DNA of 64,000 nucleotides from Calamus simplicifolius (GCA_900491605.1 UESW01003827.1:1782659-1846658), one strand, 5' to 3'; counted from the stretch's first letter, positions 1-10,870 are shown. Program-made: numbers and translations. The notes: generated by a model not told the origin, from the letters alone.

Positions 1-30
1 CAACATGCTAGGACATCTATAAGGGGTCAG

Positions 31-3000
31 ATGCAGAAGAAGAAAGTTGATAAAAGTCAAGCTGAATGCTTTCATTGCAAGATGCAAGGGCACTGGAAGA
101 GGAACTGTCCTCTTTACATTGCCACACTTGATCCAAACATGTCGAAGAAGAAAAAGGGGCAAGATATTGCTCAACAAGGTATTTATATGATAATACCTTG
201 TAATTTTTCTGTATATGATAATCAGACCTGGGTATTAGATACCGGGAGTCCTTTTAACATTTGCAATTCATTGCAGGGACTACAGGTCACTAAAAGATTC
301 GAGGACAATGAATGATTCCTTAATGTCGGCGATGGAAGATTAGTTCCAGTTCTGGCATTAGGAGTTCTTGAAATAGTTTTCAATAGAAATGTCATTATAC
401 TAAATGATTGTCATTTTTGCCCAACATTCTTGTTGAACGTAATTTCTGTAGGCCTTCTAGCCAAAAGTCATTATGAAATTTCAATAAATGATGTTACTTT
501 GAATATCATTATGAATGGAGTCACTGTAATGACTGGGCATTTATCTAATGGCATTTATATATTATCACAGCCTGTGAATGTAGTGTACAAATCAAGTAAG
601 CGCCCTAAAACAACTGATGTCACAGACATTTATCTTTGGCACCATCGGCTGGGTCATATCAATAAGAACAGATTAAACAGGTTAACTCAGGAGGGCATCC
701 TTCGAGTTGATGATTGTGAATAATTAACTACCTGTGAATCCTGTCTTCTTGGTAAAATGACTAAGTCATCTTTTACTGAAAAAGGTGAAAGAGCTAAAGA
801 GCTATTAAGTCTAGTACATACTGATGTATGTGGATCAATTAGCACTTGTGCCAAAGGTGGATATTACTACTTCATTACTTTTACAGACGACCTTTCTAGG
901 TTCGGTTATGTCTATCTTATGCGACATAAATCTGAATCATTTGAAATGTTCAAACAATATCATAAAGAAGTAGAAAAACAAACAGGAAAATGTATTAAGA
1001 TCCTTCGATCAGATCGAGGAGGCGAATACCTTTCCAATGACTTTGTGACATATTTAAGGAGAATGAGATTCTCTCCCAATGGACTCCTCCAGGAACACCA
1101 CAACATAACGGTGTATCGAAAAGGAGGAATCGAACTCTGTTAGACATGGTTCGGTCTATGATGGGTTTTGCAAGCTTACCAATATCCTTTTGGGGATATG
1201 CATTAGAATCAGCTTGTCATATTCTCAATAAGGTTCTAAGTAAGTCTATTTCAAAAACTCCACATGAGATGTGATATGGACATAAACCGGTAATCACCTA
1301 TCTGAGAGTCTAGGGGTGTCCAGCTTATGTGAAACGTGCAAAATCAGACAAACTTGAACCCAAATCTGACAAATATTTTTTCATCGGCTATCCGAAAGAA
1401 ATCAAAGGATATTACTTCTATAATACTGAAGAACAAAAGTTGTTCATTAGTAATAGAGCAATTTTTCTTGAAAAGGAGTTCCTTAGTGAAGGAACAAATA
1501 GCTCTAATGTTGAACTTGAGGAAGTTCATCAAGTAGAAGGAACAATACAAACCAGTGAACCCTTAGAATCTGAGTTGATTAGATCAAACTCAAAACCCAT
1601 TTTAGATGCATTATTAAGGCGATCTGATAGAGTACCACATCAACCGGACAGATACTTAGGTTTCTTGGTCCAGAACGATGATCCTATTGAACTCGATGAG
1701 AACAACGAGGATCCGATCACCTATATGGATGCTATGCAAAGGACTGACTCTAATAAATGGCTTGATGCCATGAAATCCGAACTTGATTCCATGAAGGACA
1801 ATAATGTATGGACATTAGTTGACCCACCCGAAGGGATAAAACCCATAGGGTGTAAGTGGGTTTTCAAGAGAAAAAGAGGCGCAGACGGAAAGGTTGAGAC
1901 CTATAAAGCACGTCTGGTTGCTAAGGGGTATCGTCAACGTTATGGTATTGACTATGACGAAATGTTTTCTCCTGTGGCAATGCTGAAATCCATTCGGATT
2001 ATGCTAGCTATAGCAGCACACTTAGATTATGAGATTTGGCAAATGGATGTTAAAACCGCTTTTCTAAATGGTGATTTAGAAGAACAGGTGTATATGATAT
2101 AGCCTGAAAGTTTTATATCTAAAGACGAGTCTAAAGTGTGCAGGCTACAGAAGTCTATTTATGGACTTAAGCAAGCATCTAGGAGTTGGAACATACGATT
2201 TGATAAAGTGATCAAATCTTATGGCTTTATTAAGAATAAAGAAGAACCTTGCATTTATAAATGGGCTAATAGTTCCGTTATTATATTTCTTGTATTATAT
2301 GTGGATGACATTCTCTTAATCGGGAATGATGTCCCTGCATTACAAGGAATAAAGACATGGTTATCATCACAATTCTTCATGAAAGATCTGGGAGAAGCAT
2401 CATACATCCTCGGGATGAAGATCTATAGAGATAGATCTAAGAGGATGCTTGGTTTATCCCAATCTACGTACATTGACACAGTGCTAAAGAGGTTTAGCAT
2501 GGAGAATTCCAAGAAAGGCTATCTTTCGATAGGCCATGGAATTCATCTTTCTAAGAAGGATTGTCCGACAACTCCTAATGAAAGAGAACATATGAGTCGA
2601 ATTTCATATGCTTCGGCAGTAGGATCGATTATGTACACCATAATATGTACAAGATCAGATGTGGCATACTCACTAGGAGTAGTGAGTAGATACCAATCTG
2701 ATCCAGGAGAAAAACACTGGCAAGTTGTTAAGACAATCCTTAAGTATTTGAGAAATACTAAGGACCAGTGGTTAGTCTATGGAGAGTCTGATTTAAAACT
2801 TGTTGGATATACTGATTCCAGTTTCCAATCAGATCATGATGATAGCAAAAGTGTATTGGGTTTCGTGTTTATCCTAAATGGTTGAGCTGTTTGCTGGAAA
2901 AGTTCTAAGCAACATACAGTGGCAGATTCGGTGTGTGAGGTAGAGTACATCGCTGCATCAGATGCTGCGAAAGAAGCTGTGTGGCTGCAAAAGTTTATCT

Positions 3001-3206
3001 CCGAGCTTGGAGTGGCACCTTCCATAGATGGACCAGTCCTGTTGTACAGTGACAGTACTGGTGCCATAGCTCAAGCAAAGGAACCGCGAGCACATCAACA
3101 CACCAAGCACATACTGCGTCGGTTTCATCTTATACGAGAGATTGTAGACTGAGGTGACATAAATCTTCAGAAGATTGATGGAAAGGAAAACCTAGGTGAT
3201 CCATTT
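31..3206 (+). pseudogene. Copia A gag-pol polyprotein, decayed (main part)
   Basis: Polyprotein of a copia element. Visible motifs are a CX2CX4HX4C knuckle starting CFHC, the protease DTG, the HHRLGH start of the integrase zinc domain, the RT box YVDD (about 2298-2309) and RNase H segments ending near 3150. It cannot make one product. In-frame stops lie at 313-315 (TGA), 721-723 (TAA), 1272-1274 (TGA), 1311-1313 (TAG), 2100-2102 (TAG), 2883-2885 (TGA) and 3150-3152 (TGA). A 1-nt loss near 1057-1059 moves the frame from 1 to 3. Several stops look like C-to-T changes: CGA to TGA at 313 and 3150, CAG to TAG at 2100, and TGG to TGA/TAG at 1272 and 1311 (inferred from the family consensus at those sites). 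The coding region is then cut at 3214/6353 by the hAT-type insertion. Confidence 0.92.
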
Positions 3207-3214
3207 ACTAAAGC
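3207..3214. repeat. Left target-site duplication of hAT-type element
   Basis: ACTAAAGC immediately left of the element matches ACTAGAGC at 6353-6360 in 7 of 8 bases. An 8-bp duplication is the hallmark of hAT transposition. Confidence 0.85.
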
Positions 3215-3238
3215 TAGGCATGGGTACTGGGCCGTGCC
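3215..3238 (+). repeat. Left terminal inverted repeat
   Basis: 24-bp end, inverted relative to 6329-6352 with four mismatches at positions 4, 5, 6 and 11. Confidence 0.85.
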
Positions 3239-3612
3239 ATGCCAGGCACGGCCCAGGCGTATCGTGCCAGAAAAATTACCGTGCCGTGCCTGGCATGACC
3301 CATTAACAAATGGGCCATGCCAGGCATGGCCCACTAAAAAAAAATTCAAATTCAGCATGGCCCAGCAGGGCCGTTGCTGGGCCGTGCCAAAATGGCCCTT
3401 CTGGGCCATTTTGTGGGCCATGCCATGGCACGGCCCAGCAACGGCCCTGCTGGGCTGTGCCATGGCACAGCTGACAAAACAGCCCAGAAGGGCCGTTTTG
3501 GCATGGCCCAGCAACGGCCCTGCTGGGCCGTGCCATCCAGAATGGCCCTGCTGGGCCATTTTGTGGGCCGTGCCATAGCACGGCCCACAAGGGCCGTGCC
3601 ATGGCACGGCTG
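3230..3612. repeat. Left subterminal GC-rich repeat block
   Basis: Roughly 380 bp of short words GGGCCGTGCC, GGCACGGCCC, GGCCCAGCA and TGGGCCATTTTGTGGGCC in both orientations, many able to pair with each other. hAT transposases bind repeated subterminal motifs, so this may be the binding array; that role is inference. The open frames through it on both strands (Pro, Cys, Trp and Ala rich) are compositional. Confidence 0.75.
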
Positions 3613-3639
3613 GTGTCTGGAGCACACTATGCGCCTAGG

Positions 3640-5873
3640 CACCAGCCAGCTGATCCAAGCCATGATCCTGATCGGCGATGATGGATCCAACGATTGCGAT
3701 CGATCTGATCAGAGATGATTCGACGGTTGTGATTGATCCATGCCATAATTCTGATCGGCGATGATCGATCCAACGATTGTGATCCATCCGATCGACGATG
3801 ATCCGATGGTTGCGATCGATCCAAGTCATGATCCCGATCGGTGATGATCGATCGGACTGTTGTGATCAATTCGATCGGAGATGATTGACGGTTGCGATCG
3901 ATCCTAGCCATGATTCCGATCGGGGATGATCGATTCGACAGTTGCGATCCATTCGATCGGCGATGATCCGACGATTGCGATCGATCCAAGCCATGATCCC
4001 GATCGACGATGATCGATTGGATCATTGCGATCAATCCGATCGGAGACGATCTGACGGTTGCGATCGATCCAAGCCATGATCCGATCGGGGATGATCGATC
4101 CGACGGTTGCGATCTATCCCATCGGCGATGATCCGATGGTTGCGATCGATCCAAGCTATGATCCCGATCGGCGATGATCGATCGGACCATTGCGATCAAT
4201 CCGATCGGAGACAATCGACGGTTACGATCAATCCAAGCCATGATCCCATTCGGCGATAATCGATCCGACGATTGCGATCGATCCGATCGGAGACGGTCTG
4301 ACGGTTGCAATCGATCCATACCATGATCCCGATCGGCGATGATTGATCCGACGGTTGCGATCCATTCGATCGGCGATGATCCAATGGTTGCGATCAATCC
4401 AAGCCATGATCCTGATCGGCGATGATCGATCCGACAATTGCGATCCATCCAATCGAAGATGATCCGATGGTTGCGATCGATCCAAGCCATGATCCCGATC
4501 GGCGATGATCAATCCAACAGCTGCGATCCATCCAATCGGAGACGATCCGATGGTTGCGATCGATCCAAGCCATGATCCCGATCGACAATGATCGATCGGA
4601 CTGTTGCGATCAATCCGATCGGAGACGATCCGATGTCTGCGATCGATCCAGGCCATGATCATGATCGGCGATGATCAATCTGATGGTTGCGATCCATCTG
4701 ATCGGAGATGATTTGACATCTACGATCGATCCAAGCCATGATCCCGATCGATGATGATCAATCCGACGGTTGCGATCCATCCGATCGGAGACGATCCGAC
4801 GTCTGGATCGATCCAAGACATGATCCCGATCGGTGATGATCAATCCGACGGTTGCGATCAATCGATCGGAGACGATCCGATGGTTGCGATTGATCCAAGC
4901 CATGATCCCGATCGGCGATGATCAATCCAACGGTTGCGATCCATCCGATCTAAGACGATCCGATGGTTGCGACCAATCCAAGCCATGATCCCGATCGGCA
5001 ATGATCGATCGGACTGTTGCGATCAATCCGATCGGAGACGATTCGACGGTTGCGATCGATCCAAGTCATGATCTCGATCGATGATGATCGATCAGATCGT
5101 TGCGATCAATCCGATCAAAGACGATTCGATAGTTGCGATCGATCCAAGCCATGATCCCAATCAGGGATGATCGATCCGATGGTTGCGATCGATCCGATCA
5201 GAGATGATCCGACGGTTGCAATTGATCTATGTCATGATCCTGATCGGCGATGATCGATCCGACGGTTGTGATCCATTCGATTGGCGATAATCCAATGGTT
5301 GCGATCAATCCAAGCCATGATCCCGATCGGCAATGATCGATCCGACGGTTGTGATCGATCCATGCCATGATCCTGATATGCTATTATCGATCGAACGGTT
5401 GTGATCTATCCAATCGGAGACGATCCGACGATTGCGATCGATCCAAGCTATGATCCCGATCGGCGATGATCGATCGGACCATTGTGATCAATCTGATCGG
5501 AGACGATCCGACGTCTTCGATCGATCCAAGCCATGATCCGATCGGCAATGATCAATCCGACGGTTGTTATCGATCCAAGCCATGATCTCGATCGGCGATG
5601 ATCGATCCGATGGTTGCGATCAATCCAAGCCATGATCCCGATTGGTGATGATCGATCGAACCGTTGCGATCAATCCGATCAGAGATGATCCGACGGTTGC
5701 GATCGATCCAAGTCATGATCCCGATCGGGGATGATCGATCTAACGGTTGCGATCTATTCCATCGGAGACGATCCGACAGTTGCGATCGATCCAAGCCATG
5801 ATCCCGATCGGCGATGATCGATCCGATGGTTGCAATCCATCCGATCGGCGATGATCGACGGTTGCGATCTTTC
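3640..5873. repeat. 83-bp tandem array, about 27 copies
   Basis: The anchor word CATGATCC recurs at 3827, 3909, 3992, 4075, 4157, 4239, 4322, 4405, 4488, 4571, 4654 and 4737, a spacing of 82-83 bp, and on to about 5800. Each unit holds two related halves containing GATGATC, then CGACGGTTGCGATC, then ATCC, so the unit looks like an old dimer of about 37 and 46 bp. The array is extremely rich in GATC/CGATCG. Copies differ at scattered sites, so it is not newly amplified. 83 is not a multiple of 3, so long frames run through all phases without meaning. Confidence 0.93.
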
Positions 5874-6103
5874 TATTTTTTTCTTCTTACTTATTATATT
5901 ATGTTCTAGAGGTCAGGCCTAGCCCCCCTCCCTTCTGTAATATTTTAATTTTAAATTAATAAACTGGTAGGGGTCTATGCCAAACTCCCCACCATTATGG
6001 TGGCTTTATATTAATAAAATTTCTTTATTCCTAATAATTTTTTAATTTATCAAAAAAAATTATATTTTTATAATTTTTTTTATTTGAGCTATGCACGGAC
6101 TAG
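5874..6103. other. AT-rich spacer inside the hAT-type element
   Basis: T-rich and AT-rich DNA with no coding potential, between the end of the 83-bp array and the right GC-rich subterminal block. Confidence 0.7.
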
Positions 6104-6345
6104 GCCCCAGGTGGGCCGTACCTGGCACGGCCCACCTGGGCCGACATGGCTCAGGCCCACCTGGGCCGTGCCGGCACGGCACGATGGGCCGGCCCAGGCC
6201 CGTCATGGGCCGTGCCGTGCTGGGCCAATAGAAAAAATTTTCTAGGCCCGGCATGGCCCGGTACTGTAGCAGTGCCGGGCCGTGCTTGGCACGGCCTATC
6301 AGGGTCTGGGCCATGCCATGCCATGGGCGGCACGGCCCAGTGCCC
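6104..6345. repeat. Right subterminal GC-rich repeat block
   Basis: About 240 bp of the same GGGCCGTGCC / GGCACGGCCC words as the left block, interrupted by a short AT stretch near 6228-6243. Confidence 0.75.
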
Positions 6346-6352
6346 ACCTCTA
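6329..6352 (-). repeat. Right terminal inverted repeat
   Basis: On the minus strand it starts TAGAGGTGGG and matches 3215-3238 in 20 of 24 positions. Confidence 0.85.
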
Positions 6353-6360
6353 ACTAGAGC
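6353..6360. repeat. Right target-site duplication of hAT-type element
   Basis: ACTAGAGC, pairing with ACTAAAGC at 3207-3214 (7 of 8). Confidence 0.85.
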
Positions 6361-6430
6361 ACTCAGCATCAAGGAGTTTGATGACAATAAATTGAAGATG
6401 GGTATTAGATACTATAATGAGTGGCTTTAG
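6361..6430 (+). pseudogene. Copia A polyprotein C-terminus (beyond the insertion)
   Basis: The segment after the right duplication continues the copia RNase H tail and ends with EWL and a TAG stop at 6428-6430. It stays in frame with the sequence left of 3214 if the hAT-type element and one duplication copy are discounted. It is the last coding piece before the purine tract and LTR. Confidence 0.88.
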
Positions 6431-6444
6431 GCTAAGTGGGAGTT
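6431..6444 (+). other. Polypurine tract of copia A
   Basis: Contains AAGTGGGAG directly before the LTR TGTTGGG at 6445; this is the expected place for plus-strand DNA priming. Confidence 0.75.
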
Positions 6445-7769
6445 TGTTGGGAATTGTATCCTAAGCCAATCATTTGATGATTGTGCTGATATAAATTGTA
6501 TATAAATTGATATATTAATAAAAGTTATTTGGCAGTTTATTCATTACAAGAACATCTTCTTAAAACTCCTAATAGTAATGAAGCCCTCAGGATCTTCCTT
6601 CACGATAAAGGAGGATTTATCTTTGAAGGTCCTTAAAAGAGTTCGTGACCAAATGATATACTATGACAGGGCCATAGTACTATCAATTATAGGACGTTGT
6701 ATATCATATTTGTTGGTTGTCCTCTTAACCAAGGAGTGTAGAGACACTGGTATGACATACAGGTAAAGTGTAGGAGTACATTTCATCGAACGTGACTCAT
6801 TTTTGGATACTCTACTGTCAAGAGTTAATCCAAAAAGATATAGGTATAAGTATCCTTCAGACCTGAAGATCACAACCAGTGGCTTATAAGAAACTCATTG
6901 TACTTAGGTGCTGGACCACCTGGATTTCTAATCCAGCTACGAAAGGTTACTGGGTGCAGTCAAGTACTTATGGTAGTCAGTTGTGGATCAAGATGGAATT
7001 TGACCTATCCCGTTAAAAGGAGAAATGCTTGTGTTTCAATTTAGCAAGACCTTGGCCAAGGCACTTCTTATGAAAGTCACATGATCACTAAAATTGAAAT
7101 CACTTTATGGATTTGCTGTTTAGAGTTGACAGGCTCTTAAGCCATCCTTAGCATTTATGGTCAAGAGGATGAATTATACGGTAACTGTTTCTTAGGGTTT
7201 TTGGAGTTTGCTCGATAACTCTTCGACCTATTCGGACGTCAGGTTCCATTGCTAGATGGGCACATCGATTAGTATAGAAAATTATTTCTATGCTACCGGC
7301 TTAGGTTCGAACCTAGAGAGTCACACGCATAGAAGTTTTCTAGGATGATCTATTTGCTGATCAATGATTGAGAATTATATATGATTTAATTAATCAATTT
7401 GATTGATTGAATTATCTCAATTGGATTAAGTTCAAGTGAATAAGATTCAATTTGGTTTAAGTCTACTAGAAGGACTAATCAATTTCAAATATTGATTTGA
7501 AATTAGATTTGATTTGGATTTAAATAGATTCAGGATTAGCCAAATTTGATTTGGGCTAGGACCATGATCTATATTGGTTTAATCCAATAAATTCAAATTA
7601 GCTTAAAACCAAAAATCCAAACCCCATGTGTGAAAAAGGTTTTCTCGCATGATGAGATAACTAAAATATCATCTCATGAGAAATTAAATTCTCATGCAGA
7701 ATTTAATTTATAACTTTTAGTCTTCTTCAAATGATTCCCAAGTTCAAGAAAAATAAATTTTGCTAAAAG

Positions 7770-7953
7770 GTGCCTCTTTGGAAGAGCACTTCACACAACT
7801 CTCCATGCATTGACAAGTGTGTAAATTAATGTGCCTCTTTTGAAGAGCACTCCACACAACTCTCCATGCATTGACAAGCGTGTGAATTAATGTGCCTCTT
7901 TGGAAGAGCACTCCATACAACTCTTCATGCATTGATAAGTGTGTGTATTTAAT
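7770..7953 (+). repeat. 61-bp tandem repeat in U3 of LTR A (3 copies)
   Basis: Units start at 7770, 7831 and 7892 with GTGCCTCTTTGGAAGAGCAC, and a partial fourth starts near 7953. Spacing is 61 bp. Lying about 75-260 bp upstream of the TATA box, it is placed like an enhancer array; that role is inference. Confidence 0.9.
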
Positions 7954-8025
7954 ATGTCTCTTTGGTTTTCACAAAAACAGCGGAATTCTAAATGTTAGAA
8001 TTCAATAGGCTGGCTAATATGAAAC

Positions 8026-8034
8026 TATAAATAG
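8026..8034 (+). promoter_or_regulatory. TATA box of LTR A
   Basis: TATAAATAG, 1.6 kb into the LTR and followed by an A-rich leader; the likely core promoter of copia A. Confidence 0.7.
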
Positions 8035-8591
8035 AGGACATCCCTTACCAGATAACAAAAACATAAGATCAAAAGAGATCAAAAATTCTAAACAGTTAGA
8101 ACTAAGTGTTACAGTTCTAAGAGTTAGAACAGAAAATTCTGGTGTGATTTTAGTGTTAGCAAAAGCTTGGTGGATCTTGGAGGAAGATTCAAGTGGAAGA
8201 ATTCAAGATCAGCAAAATTATTTTTCCACGAGCTAGCACTCCTGGGAATCCGATCATTCGGGGGCTTCGCATGGACAATACTAGAGGCCGGACGATTGAA
8301 CAGCTGCAGAGCACAAAGGATTTACCTACTGTTCTTAAGGTGAGTGATTTGATTCTTAGATCTTAAGGCAGGCTTCAAGATGAGTAGTATGACTTTTCAT
8401 CTTGAAGATTAAGATATGATCTTAATTATTTAATTTATATGCAATACTTAGATCAAACAATCTTATAATATAAGGCAAAGATATGATCTTGATGCATGTT
8501 AGAAAGATTAATATGTAATCTTTAAATTTCCGCATTGATAATTGTTATCAAATTTTAAAATATGCATGCCTCGGGGATAACTCTCCCAACA

Positions 8592-8892
8592 GTACAATCA
8601 TATTGTACGCTTCCATGTCCTCCATTTGCTTCTGAAGCTCGGAGTCCATGCTAGCAAGCATAAGGCAAGTCACATCCAAAGAGTCGTCTTTATGCTTATT
8701 GTAAGCATTTCTTTCATCTCTTGGAGCAGCAGCAGGTTCATCAGGGATTGGAGTGTCTATGACATACAACTTCCTTTCTTGCTTAAGAACAATTCTTAAG
8801 TTACGATGCCAGTCAAGGAAGTTTATGCCATTCAATTTTTCTTTTTCGAGAACCGATCGCAAAGTAAGATTAGATGTGTTGTTTGATATCAT
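8592..8892 (-). pseudogene. Copia B gag N-terminus, cut by insertion of copia A
   Basis: The minus-strand frame from ATG at 8892-8890 reads MISNNTSNLTL then LNGINFLDWHRNLRIVL and later LDVTCLMLASM. This is the usual N-terminal gag region of plant copia elements, with the FxxWxxxLxxVL-type motif. About 100 residues are present. The similarity stops at 8592, exactly at the LTR A boundary; the 15 residues read beyond that come from LTR A and are not gag. The rest of element B would lie left of element A, outside the window. Confidence 0.85.
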
Positions 8893-10115
8893 GATCTACA
8901 TATAAGGAGTTACAGAGTTAATATCTTTATTTCAGCCATTTCAATTATTCTCACTATTTTATCAAATTAACAACCCTCTAATGTTAATTCGGAAATTTTT
9001 CAACTTTCGATATTTCTTAGTGAGTTAAGATCCATATTTACTAAACTTTAGGTCAGCTTTGGCATGACACCTAAAGTCTAGTTATTTAGGTAGGAAACTT
9101 CTTTCCAATTACATCATATGTAACTCTTGCTATGGGATTGACATCACATGTCCCGGCATACTAATCTCATTAATGCCATAGGCCCAAAACCATTTTGATA
9201 GCCTATTTAAGTCTTACCATTTTGACATGAGGATAACACTTTTATCCACCCTACCTAACTAAGATGGTCTAATGCACCCTGCTTTGGCAGAACCTACATT
9301 TAGACGATCAAAGCCTTGATAGGTGTCAAACTATGGAAGGCATTTTTATGACTTAATATTAATAGAGGGACTTTATTGTTAAGTATATGATGTCTATTCT
9401 ATGGGAATGACTTTGGTCTGTGCACGCATCACATACATCATCTATATAGCATCTCATACATGTATATATAAAACATAAATGTATCATAGCATGGCCCATG
9501 ACCTAAGTAAATCATCATTACGATGTCATAGCATAACTATATGCTCGGTCTTCCTTTGATGACATGAACCTCTTGCTTGGAACATCATTACTATGATCTC
9601 CTTTTATTGACATGAATGGCCTTCAAATTTTATATTAAAAGAAAATCTACATTTATGCTAGTGAAATAAATAGATTACATCAAGATAACGACACACAGGC
9701 TGATAAAACAATTACAATAAAATTATCGACACGCAAGCCGATGTAATCAACAAAACCATACTAAACCTACCAGTCACATGAGTCTAAAGGGCCATGCTAT
9801 GCACCATACATAATACATAAAACACAAGTAACATAAAATTTTTCATGTTAACCAAATCATATTTGACACCCTACGAGCAACGGCGGTCCTACTAGCCGGT
9901 TAGCGGGCAGGGGTCAAGGGGACAACATCCCTTGCGGGGTTTAAGATCGTGTCATACATGCAAATTAGGGTTTCTTTGTTAAAACCCAACTATCAATCTA
10001 ATTGATAACCCCACCTTGACTGAGTCATTCACATCTCATGTACAATAATCTCGTTTAACAATATGCATCACACATCCATATAATTAGATGAAATCAATTT
10101 AATTGAATCCACAAA
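8893..10115 (-). other. Untranslated leader of copia B
   Basis: 1.2 kb between the primer-binding site and the gag start with no open frame of note. It is interpreted as the 5' leader because of its position; some of it could be other insertions. Confidence 0.6.
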
Positions 10116-10130
10116 CCTGCTCTAATACCA
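10116..10130 (-). other. Primer-binding site of copia B
   Basis: On the minus strand it reads TGGTATTAGAGCAGG, one base after the LTR end. TGGTATCAGAGC is the standard site complementary to initiator-methionine tRNA in copia elements; here one C is T. Confidence 0.85.
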
Positions 10131-10505
10131 CTGTTGGAAATTTAGGGATCTAATACTAAAGATATGCAGCGAAAAAATAACCTAAATCTCCATAAGGATC
10201 CATGTGTTTCAATTAAATTGATTAGGGAACGAGAATCGTACCTTATGTGAGTAAATAAATAATATATATAATTTTCTTTTGATGAGAGAGATCTTTAGGC
10301 GCTGCGAAACCACAACTCCCTCTACGGTATCCACACGAATGACCACTTCACAATGGGACTCGGTATGCTAGCACTCTCTAGAACTCCTCTAGATCAGTTC
10401 AGGAATAATCTCACTAAAAGGCTCTCATATATTTTGGTGCATAGAGTTTCTCTGCAAATCAAATATTGACGGTAAGCCTTATCTTTTTGGATGAGAGCAA
10501 CAACG

Positions 10506-10515
10506 TCTATTTATA
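10506..10515 (-). promoter_or_regulatory. TATA box of LTR B
   Basis: Reads TATAAATAGA on the minus strand, inside the LTR; likely core promoter of copia B. Confidence 0.65.
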
Positions 10516-10549
10516 ATAAAAAATATCCTATTCCAAGAAAAAAATATTC

Positions 10550-10870
10550 TCATTAATAGGACTCTTAGGATTCCTAAAAGACACGTCTTCTCATTAATGG
10601 GACTCCTAATCTGATTATAATTCCTAAAAGATACATCTTCTCATTAATGAGACTCCTAATCTAATTAGGATTCTTAAAAGACACATCTTCTTATTAATGG
10701 GACTCCTAATCTAATTAGGATTCTTAAAAGACACATCTTCTCATTAATGAGACTCCTTAAAAGACACGTCTTCTTATTAATGGGACTCCTAATCTGATTA
10801 GGATTCCTAAAAGACACATCTTCTCATTAATGGGACTCCTAATCTGATTAGGATTCCTAAAAGACACAAT
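10550..10870. repeat. About 50-bp tandem repeat in LTR B, 6-7 copies
   Basis: Units of CATTAATGGGACTCCTAATC, then TGATTAGGATTCC, then TAAAAGACACATCTTCT repeat with small deletions; two units are shortened. The array sits on the gag side of the TATA box, so it would be transcribed (R/U5). Confidence 0.88.

Larger units (their letters stand above)
3215..6352. mobile_element. Non-autonomous hAT-type DNA transposon loaded with an 83-bp tandem array (3138 bp)
   Basis: The ends are imperfect terminal inverted repeats. The left end starts TAGGCATGGG and the right end, read on the minus strand, starts TAGAGGTGGG; both continue into CTGGGCCGTGCC, giving 20 of 24 matches. The element is flanked by an 8-bp target duplication. 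TAG-initial ends plus 8-bp duplications fit the hAT superfamily. Inside are GC-rich subterminal regions made of direct and inverted GGGCCGTGCC / GGCACGGCCC words, a 2.2-kb array of 83-bp units, and a short AT-rich spacer. No transposase-like protein is visible, so mobility would need a source in trans. The host copia frame is continuous once the element and one duplication copy are ignored, so the boundaries are precise to the base. Confidence 0.85.
1..8591 (+). mobile_element. Ty1/copia LTR retrotransposon A (left end outside window)
   Basis: The window opens inside gag. Domains follow in copia order: gag zinc knuckle (about 67-110), aspartic protease (DTG at 238-246), integrase (about 630-1320), reverse transcriptase (about 1740-2600) and RNase H (about 2790-3200, finished at 6361-6430). 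A purine-rich tract (6431-6444) and an LTR (6445-8591) follow. Integrase before RT is what assigns it to Ty1/copia rather than gypsy. The 5' LTR and gag N-terminus lie to the left of base 1, so LTR identity cannot be compared. A DNA transposon (3215-6352) is nested in it. The right end abuts the gag of a second copia element, which indicates insertion of A into B. Confidence 0.93.
6445..8591 (+). repeat. 3' LTR of copia A (2147 bp)
   Basis: Starts TGTTGGGA and ends TCCCAACA, so it has TG...CA termini in an 8-bp inverted repeat. It follows the polypurine tract and contains a TATA box (8026-8034) and a three-copy 61-bp repeat in U3. A poly-purine/AT-rich R-U5 follows. The frames inside it are short and not protein-like. 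Confidence 0.85.

Noticed and set aside
3167..3718. Several overlapping frames on both strands rich in Trp, Ala, Pro and Cys
   Set aside because: Compositional frames through GGGCCGTGCC words in the transposon ends; the same applies to 6060-6430.
3627..4490. Long minus-strand frame (287 codons) of repeating Trp/Asp/Arg/Ile-rich peptides, with similar ones to 5794
   Set aside because: Product of the 83-bp tandem array, which lacks stops in some phases; the unit length is not a multiple of three and the same peptides appear in all frames.
3640..5873. CRISPR-like regular spacing
   Set aside because: Units are contiguous and homologous over the whole 83 bp, with no unique spacers, in a plant genome.
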